Part shown: piece by piece, positions 56,872 to 64,000 of the stretch
Layout: each line of letters starts with the position of its first letter
Position numbering within the stretch: the stretch's first letter is position 1
Assembly (NCBI GenBank): GCA_025403435.1
Contig: CM046351.1
Coordinates: 27,493,730 to 27,557,729 of the forward strand
Source of the DNA: Artocarpus heterophyllus
Taxonomy: Eukaryota > Streptophyta > Magnoliopsida > Rosales > Moraceae
Reading direction: 5' to 3'
DNA: 64,000 nucleotides
Notes under the pieces: model-generated
The model's database searches: none
Seen by the model: the letters and a program-made list of their open reading frames with translations, nothing else
Told to the model about the DNA's origin: nothing
Made by a program: the position numbers and the translations under genes

Positions 56872-57570
56872 GGGCCCATTTGGTAAATAGATTTAAATTA
56901 ATTATTTAATTTAAGTTAGTGTGATTTGAATTAAAATAAGTTAGTGATTTGAATTGTTATCTGAATTAGCATTTGGATGTGTATTTAAGTTTTAATATGA
57001 GTATAGAATGAAATTGAAAGTTGTGTTTGGAACGATAATGAAAATAGTTTTTGATTTATTAACAAATTTAATAAAATATTAATGTTAATAATCTTAAAAA
57101 ATATGCAATATAAATCTTAATTTTTTCCTCTCTTCACTAGGAATACAAGGAAAAAGAATCATCTTAATTGGATATCAAATGAAGAAGTTATGATTTTTTT
57201 CCAGGTAATACTATACATCCTGACCGGGCTGTGGCGTGGCCCCCTCAGTGGGGTGGGTGCCACATGGGACCCACCTGTGGGACCCACCAGGTGGGGCCCA
57301 CCCCACTGAGGGGGTCGGGCCACAACCTGGTGGGAAAAAAAAAGTTTTTCTTTTTTTCCTCAAATATAGGAAAGGAAATTTTTAATTTTTATTGTAGCAG
57401 AGATATCTGAGTATCAAAAGTTTAGGGGATGAGAATTCTAAAAACTTAGATTCTTAATACTCAAAGGATTCAAATTTTGAGGAAAACAAACACGTATCTA
57501 AAGGATTTTTAATACTTGAATCCAAATTTGAGTCCACTGAGTCTAAATAATACTCGAAACAAACGGGCCC
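56872..57570. mobile_element. Harbinger/Tourist-like MITE
   Basis: Terminal inverted repeats GGGCCCATTTGG and CAAACGGGCCC; target duplication TAA at 56869-56871 and 57571-57573, the PIF/Harbinger form. 699 bp, no coding capacity. Inside is a GC-rich foldback around 57225-57325 (GGCCCCCTCAGTGGGG with CCCCACTGAGGGGG). Family name inferred from ends only. Confidence 0.7.
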
Positions 57571-58630
57571 TAAGTTTTAAACTTGTTATAATGTAAAATT
57601 TTTATATGCTACAGTAAAAAATAAAAGTTTACTAAAGTATAAAGCTTTTATATATTACAGTGTTTAAGTTTTAATATGAGTATAGAATAAAATTGAAAGT
57701 TGTGTTTGGAATGATAATGAAAATAGTTTTTGATTTATTAACAAATTTAATAAAATATTAATGTTAATAATCTTAAAAAATATGCAATACAAATCTTAAT
57801 TTTTTCCTCTCTTCACTAGGAATACAATGAAAAAGAATCATCTTAATTGGATATCAAATGAAAAAGTTATGATTTTTTTCCAGGTAATACTATACATCCC
57901 GACCGGGCTGTGGCGTGGCCCCCTCAGTGGGGCCCACCCCACTGAGGGGGCCGGGCCACAACCTAGTGGGAAAAAAAAAAGTTTTTCTTTTTTTCCTCAA
58001 ATATAGGAAAGAAAATTTTTAATTTTTATTGTAGCAGAGATATCTGAGTATCAAAAGTTTAGGGGATAAGAATTTTGAAAACTTAGATTCTTAATACTCA
58101 AAGGATTCAAATTTTGGGGAAAACAAACACGTATCTAAAGGATTTTTAATACTTGAATCCAAATTTGAGTCCACTGAGTCTAAATAATACTCGAAACAAA
58201 CGGGCCCCAAGTTTTAAACTTGTTATAATGTAAAATTTTTATATGCTACAGTAAAAAGTAAAAGTTTACTAAAGTATAAAGCTTTTATATATTACAGTGT
58301 TTAAGTTTTAATATGAGTATAGAATGAAATTGAAAGTTGTGTTTGGAACGATAATGAAAATAGTTTTTGATTTATTAACAAATTTAATAAAATATTAATG
58401 TTAATAATCTTAAAAAATATGCAATATAAATCATAATTTTTTCCTCTCTTCACTAGGAATACAATGAAAAAGAATCATCTTAATTGGATATCAAATGAAG
58501 AAGTTATCATTTTTTTCCAGGTAATACTATACATCCCGACCGGGCTGTGGCGTGGCCCCCTCAGTGGGGTGGGCCCCCTCACTAGGTGGGGCCCACGCCC
58601 CTTAGGGGGCCGGGCCACAACCTTTTATAA
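56983..58630. repeat. Tandem array derived from the MITE and its flank
   Basis: Two and a half units: starts at 56983, 57659 and 58299 (TTTAAGTTTTAATATGAGTA), spacing about 676 and 640 bp. Each unit has the same GC-rich foldback (57225-57325, 57902-57962, 58540-58622), in three different lengths. The third unit stops at about 58622, 45 bp before the ATG of P450 gene 2. Confidence 0.9.
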
Positions 58631-58667
58631 TGTACATAACTTTTGAAAATCATACATATTCAGAATC

Positions 58668-61036
58668 ATGGAGGATCTCCAAAATTTCATCATAGTTTGC
58701 CTGTTATCATGTCTGGTATCCACCATCCTGGTCCGAGCCATTCTCACCAATACTCGGACCACGGCTCGCCTCCCGCCGAGCCCACTAGCGCTTCCTATCA
58801 TCGGACATCTTCACCTCCTAGGTCCATTACCACACCAAGCTTTCCACAAACTCTCCAACCGCTACGGACCCTTAATTCACCTCTTTCTTGGCTCTGTCCC
58901 TTGTGTTATTGTTTCCTCACCAGAAATGGCCAAAGAGTTCCTTAAGACGCAAGAGACCTCGTTCTTGAACCGGCCTCAACCTAGTGTTTTGAATTACCTC
59001 TCTTACCCCTCATCTGATTTCTTTTTTGCAGAGTATGGACATTATTGGAAGTTCATGAAGAAACTGTCCATGTCTCAGCTTCTTGGTGGACAAACACTCA
59101 ATCAACTTCTTCCGATCAGGCGCGAAGAGATAGGGCGGCTTTTGAAGTTTCTGCTCAAAAAGGCCAACGAAAAAGAGGCAGTTGATGTTGGTGGAGAATT
59201 TACAAAGCTAACTAACAATGTCATTTCGCGAATGATTATGAGCAAAAGGTGCGTGGAGAATGATGACGACGCCGATGAGATCAGGAAGGTGGTGAACGAG
59301 ACGATGGAGATCATCGGGAAGTTTAACCTTTCGGACTATATTTGGTTATGTAAGAGCCTAGATTTGCAGGGATTACGGAAGAGGAGTAAGGAAATTCATG
59401 AGAAGTTTGACAAGATGATAGAGAAGATTATAGAAGAGCGCCAAGAGGCAAGGAAAGTGGAGAAGGGAAGGAGTGAGGCTGTGAAGGATGTACTTGATAT
59501 TTTGCTTGAAACATCTGAAGATGAGAGCTCAGAGGTCAGATTGACAAGAGAGAACATAAAGGCATTTGTCTTGGTATGAACACAGCATAATATTAGTGTT
59601 CTTTCATTTATATTTATGGAATTTGATTTTCTGATAGCCAAGTTCAAGAATGAACAACATTTGTGGTTCAAGTTTTATGTATAGACCATTTATAGTTTCA
59701 TTTACTTGTGACAAATTTAAGTCGCATGCCACAACTTTTATACATCTTTAGATTTATGACAGTTTTTCTGTGATTCGCATTTACATCATGTTTTGTTTTC
59801 TTTTGACTAAATTTTTTGTGTTAGATTTTTCATTAGAATTTCACAAGGATTATTTTTGTTTTTCTAGTTAATGAAAGTAAATTGATGCATAAATCTTTTT
59901 TCAACTCTAGTTCATGAAATTATGTATGATGGTACATTCATCATTAACCTATTTGTCTCGTGAATGTCGTTGGTGCATTCATTTTAGTACCAACAACCAA
60001 TTAGTTTTCTGGTTCATGTTTTCTGTATGTGTCACAGTCTGAGGATTTCCCCTGATCAAAGGAGGCTGTTCACAATCTATTTATAGTTTTCTTTTTCTCA
60101 CTTAATCAGTTACTGATCTTGGGCTACTGCAAATACTCTGCACCATATTTGTACTCTCTTTCTGTATAAAATCAACTTTTTCATTGCTTGGAATCCTAAA
60201 TTGACTAATTCAATGTCTACACAAGACTACAATGTTACTGAAGCCACTAACTTTCTAAAAGATTATATTTAATCACCAAAACATATAAAGTTCTCACTTT
60301 TGTAAATTCAAGAGATTTATATTGTGAAAAAGGTTATAATGAAGTTATTTTGAGATGTATCAGCAATGGAACTAACAAAAAATATTCTGATTTTCAGAAT
60401 GTATTCGTAGCTGGGACAGACACATCGGCCATTACTATAGAATGGGCACTAGCGGAGCTAATAAATCACCCAAAAATCATGAACAAGGCCAGGGAAGAAA
60501 TTGATTCTGTTGTGGGAAAAACTAGACTAGTAGAAGAGTCAGATATTGCCAACCTTCCTTACATCCAAGCCATAGTTAAAGAGACACTAAGGCTGCACCC
60601 ATCAGGTCCATTGGTACTCCGGGAATCATCTGAAAATTGCAATGTCAACGGCTACAATATCTCAAAAAAGACTCGCGTGTTTATCAATTTGTGGGCTATT
60701 GGCAGAGACCCTAAGAATTGGAACGACCCTCTTGAGTTCAAGCCAGAGAGGTTTCTTAGCGAAGAAGGTAGTGTGAAGAGTCAGTTGGATGTGAGAGGGC
60801 AGAATTTCCAGCTTTTGCCTTTTGGCAGCGGAAGAAGATCATGCCCGGGAACATCACTTGCACTCCAGGTTGTTCAAACTAGCCTTGCTTCAATGATTCA
60901 GTGTTTTGAGTGGAAATTATTAGTTGGTGGAGATAATGGAAATGTTGACATGGAAGAGGGACCTGGGCTTTCCCTAGTTAGGGCTCATCCCTTAATTTGT
61001 CTTCCGGTTGCTAGGTTTTTTCCATTGCCCATGTGA
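58668..61036 (+). CDS. Cytochrome P450, CYP93A-like (gene 2; exons 58668-59573 and 60398-61036)
   Basis: 514 residues, the same exon lengths as gene 1 (906 and 639 nt), 824-bp phase-0 intron (GT at 59574, AG at 60396-60397). Anchor at residues 7-27, hinge [14 protein letters not shown]-helix AGTDTS with Asp310, ETLRLHP, FKPERF, heme loop [11 protein letters not shown] with Cys451: all canonical. Differences from gene 1 crowd exon 1 and the first 45 codons of exon 2; the rest of exon 2 is almost the same. Likely the functional member of the pair; CYP93 enzymes act on flavonoid or isoflavonoid-type phenolics at the ER, but the substrate cannot be read from the sequence. Its proximal promoter consists of the MITE-derived array; TTTTATAATG near 58622 is the only TATA-like box. 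Confidence 0.93.
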
Positions 61037-63519
61037 AGGACTTACTAACCGTATATAGCAATAATATGCATTTGTAACAATTACCGAACCTATGCATGGG
61101 CACAAGAAGCTATGATTGATTTAATAAACTTGAGTCGTTGGAAACTGATATGTATTAATAATTTTATATCATAACGCGACCTATTTTAGGCATAGCAGGA
61201 TCTTGTTCTTTAACAATGTCATTAGATTAAAAGGGAAATACTGAAAAGTTATATTTTTGGCATTACAATGGTATGATTTTTTCAACTATAGGGTTGTGGT
61301 TAGCAATGTGTGGATCGTTGTTATTTTTATTTTTTTTATTTTTTTGGGATGAAAAACGATTCATTAAACCCACCCAAGAAATTAAGGTGTTTATCAGTCG
61401 GTTTCATTTGGTTTTTGGTTGGTCGGTTTCTGACTAACGGCAGTCATTTTCAAAAAAGTGAAACTGAAAGCGGATTGAATAGACATAGAGTCGGTCGGTT
61501 TTCAACTAACAACGGTTAAGTTTAGTTGGTTTTCAACTAGTGTAAGCAACCAAGATACTAAAAATAATCTAGCATTTGAAGAGCAATGTCATGCTCTACA
61601 TTTAGTCCAAATAACCACCACATTCACGTAGTCATCAGTGGGGACATGTGCCCCTATCTATTTTTTAAAATTCAGATTTTATCCCTTAATTTTTAATTCA
61701 AAATTTTAGTTATGTCCTTAATTAAAAAAACTTAATTTTGGCACCACAAAATGAAGTGTTAGCCCTAAGAAATAATTAAAATGTATTGTTGTGCCCACCT
61801 AAAATAATTATTATTTGTTGTTATGCCCCTATTTTATAAGAAAAATTATAATTATGATTTACTCAATCATTGAAATGTATAATCATACATCTTTATTTAA
61901 TAAAATACTATTTCTAATCTTAACATAGTGCCCCCACTGAAAAGAAGTTCTCGCTTTGCAACTGGTCCAAATTTAATGTGTTAGAAAAGTCTAAAAACTT
62001 ATTAGGATAACAATAATATATGAGTTAAATAATCTAGCACCCGCTCGTTTAAATTCAAAAATTTTACTTTTCATTCATACATTCATTTATGAATATATAT
62101 GTATATTAATGAATCTTTGAAAAGGGCTTCATATATTAGCAAACCCTAGGTTGGTCGGAAGGTTTCTAACTAACCAAAAAAATGCTCTTTTAATAATTGA
62201 CTATCCACAAAAGGTTTCCAACCGACTCGGTCTGCTTTGGACTTTAACGTACCAAGAAAGCTATATATTGATGTCGTTATTTGAAAAATGACATTAATTA
62301 CTCTTTTTTTTATTAACAATAAAAATAAACGGTAGACCTTTTATGAGTACTAACAAATAGAATTGGCTACGTAATTTACTGGAATTATTTCGTGATCAAA
62401 TTTGATAAATCTGAGAATCAATGATACTTTTTTAGATAAGTACTAACAAAAAATGTTTGTGTGAAGCGTCACGCCTGATTTTTTTTTCAAATTTTCTTGT
62501 TGGTGAACAGTTTTTAGTAGCAACTTCACACAATTAAGATTTATTAAGCATCTTAATTTGTTATAAATAGTTTTAAGCGGTTACAGAAGTTAAAAATAGC
62601 CTGTAAAACTAATGCCAAACAAGTCACCTCGTACCAATGATGATTACCAATCGGTAGTTACTGCACAACAGACATCATGCAGGTAGATTCAAGCGGTTGT
62701 TTATCGACCAGTATACACCGTCGTATTGGATAGCAACCGTGGTTACTAGCCAATCTCCATTGGCATCCACCAAAAATCGCATGTACTTGGCGGCAAGCAC
62801 AATTGGCATCATCATTGGAACACTTAAATAAGAAATAAAAAACGTCCACCAAATCACAAAGAATCAACAAATCCACAGAAGAACAAACAAAGTTTCATAT
62901 CAATCGGCTATCTCCATCTCCATCTTCACTGGCAAGCGACAAGCGGCAGGCAGAGTTGGCATTTGTTGTTTTGTCACGTGTGAAAAGTGCGAGGGAAAAA
63001 AAATCTAAACTTTGGGAGATATCCTATTCCTCATAATCCAACTTTTGTTAACTACATGGCAGAAAAAACTAAAAGTTTTTTACTTTATGAAAAAAATCCA
63101 TCCACACCTAAAAAATGTATAATTTTCGCCTAATTATCTCATTTAATTTCCCAAGAAGGTAAAGTTTTATATTTAATTGGAACAATAGGCAGGCTAATAA
63201 CATAATGTGATTTTGTAGAATTCACGGTCTGTTTGACAAAGTTGGCTTTAACTAACTTTTCAATTACTAATAATATAAATATTTCACATACTACAGTAAA
63301 AAAAAAAAATTTTGTTACAATATAAAACTCTCACATATTATAATATTTACAATTTTAATCGATGATTTTAATCAATATGTTCAATACCTATTAATTAATA
63401 TCCAAGAAAAACACCATCTTAGGTCATACAGCTGTCACATAAGTCCCCTGCCCATTTCCTGGTGCAGTTTATCATGCAGACCATGGAAGGTACAAGAATT
63501 TATGGTTGTTTCTTTTTTT
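61037..63519 (+). other. Non-coding flank after P450 gene 2
   Basis: Near copy of 44861-47340, with no gene. It keeps the CACGTG box (about 62977) and the MITE-like edge near 63235. Confidence 0.6.
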
Positions 63520-64000
63520 GCTCATTAAAATGGAAAAATTTTATTATCCGAAAGTAGTGGTTAGCACATAGGAACCGACCTCCCATAAGTCAAAAATCCC
63601 AACAAACTTTGTCCTAAGGGCCCAGCAAGCAGCCTCATGTGCTGCTGCATTTCCAGCTCTAGGAATCCAGCTAATAGAAAGACAAACACTAGACTTCAAT
63701 GATTTAAAACGTTATAAAAAGTTGGATGAACCATCCATTGATCTGGTGGAGATGCCAAGACCAAAGCATCAACTGCTATCTTCGCGTTAGATTTCACCAT
63801 GAATTGAGGCCATCCTTGACGTTGCGCATGAGTAAGAGCAAGGTCAATTGCCAAAAGTTATGCCTCAAGAGCAGTAGCAGTAGTAGCAACATCAACTACC
63901 ACACTGTGAACTCTACCTTCTCAGTCTCTAGCTACACAACTTAAACCAGCCGTACCTCCTTTAAATGCTGCATCCACATTTAGCTTGACAATGAATCCCT
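63520..64000 (-). pseudogene. LINE RNase H end, copy B
   Basis: Minus-strand equivalent of 47341-47820; the RNase H motif region is recognisable but carries an in-frame stop and a frameshift. It continues beyond the window. Confidence 0.8.

Larger units (their letters stand above)
60422..64000 (+). repeat. Copy B of the exon 2 plus downstream segmental duplication
   Basis: Second copy of 44246-47800; it runs off the window. The differences I found are mostly single bases. The LINE 3' end in this copy has its own stop (TAA on the minus strand near 63860) and a 1-bp deletion near 63700. Confidence 0.9.

Overview
The window is plant nuclear DNA, almost certainly from a eudicot: two intron-containing CYP93-type cytochrome P450 genes lie in a sea of nested plant transposable elements (Ty3/gypsy chromovirus and Athila/Tat types, Ty1/copia, CACTA, LINE, MITE). 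I recognise only two host genes; both are AT-flanked and share one phase-0 intron. Nearly everything else is mobile DNA, much of it broken by frameshifts and stops.

Layout. 1-20418: a minus-strand Tekay-like chromovirus (5' LTR 14082-20418, gag 13847-13080, then gag tail, protease and RT start at 1142-1). It is split by an 11.9-kb Athila/Tat-type element (1143-13079, LTRs of about 2.13 kb), and its LTR is split by a solo LTR of the same family (16461-19593, perfect AATAC target duplication). 20419-36057: a SIRE-like copia element (pol, then an env-like region), broken by the Tekay insertion on the left and by a 10.3-kb CACTA transposon (25241-35506, ATA target duplication). The CACTA itself carries another Tekay-type LTR plus a tRNA-like piece (25773-28803). 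36058-38821: a truncated minus-strand Tekay LTR. 39390-40060: a copia RNase H scrap and a degenerate minisatellite. 41336-44860: P450 gene 1. 47338-56770: a minus-strand LINE split by a 6.7-kb copia element (49536-56214, ATTGG target duplication). 56872-58630: a Harbinger-like MITE expanded into a tandem array. 58668-61036: P450 gene 2. 61037-64000: a near-identical second copy of the gene 1 downstream region, including the LINE 3' end.

The most unusual object is the Athila/Tat-type element. It has LTRs, a tRNA-Asp-type primer site, gag and protease, but no reverse transcriptase, RNase H or integrase. In that place it carries an unknown ORF (7377-7919) and a full-length, intronless LOG-like gene (cytokinin riboside monophosphate phosphoribohydrolase family, 8576-9214) with one early nonsense codon and an altered catalytic arginine motif. 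Each ORF has its own TATAAAAT upstream. Five stem-loops with unrelated stem sequences but a shared internal loop (CTGAG or CAGAA on one side, GAAACG on the other) sit before, between and after these ORFs, as if punctuating them.

The P450 pair shows a 16.2-kb repeat period. Exon 1 and the intron differ, while most of exon 2 and about 3 kb downstream are nearly identical, which points to unequal crossing-over or gene conversion within exon 2. Gene 1 keeps an open frame but has unusual residues at several otherwise conserved positions, including the acidic residue of the I-helix.
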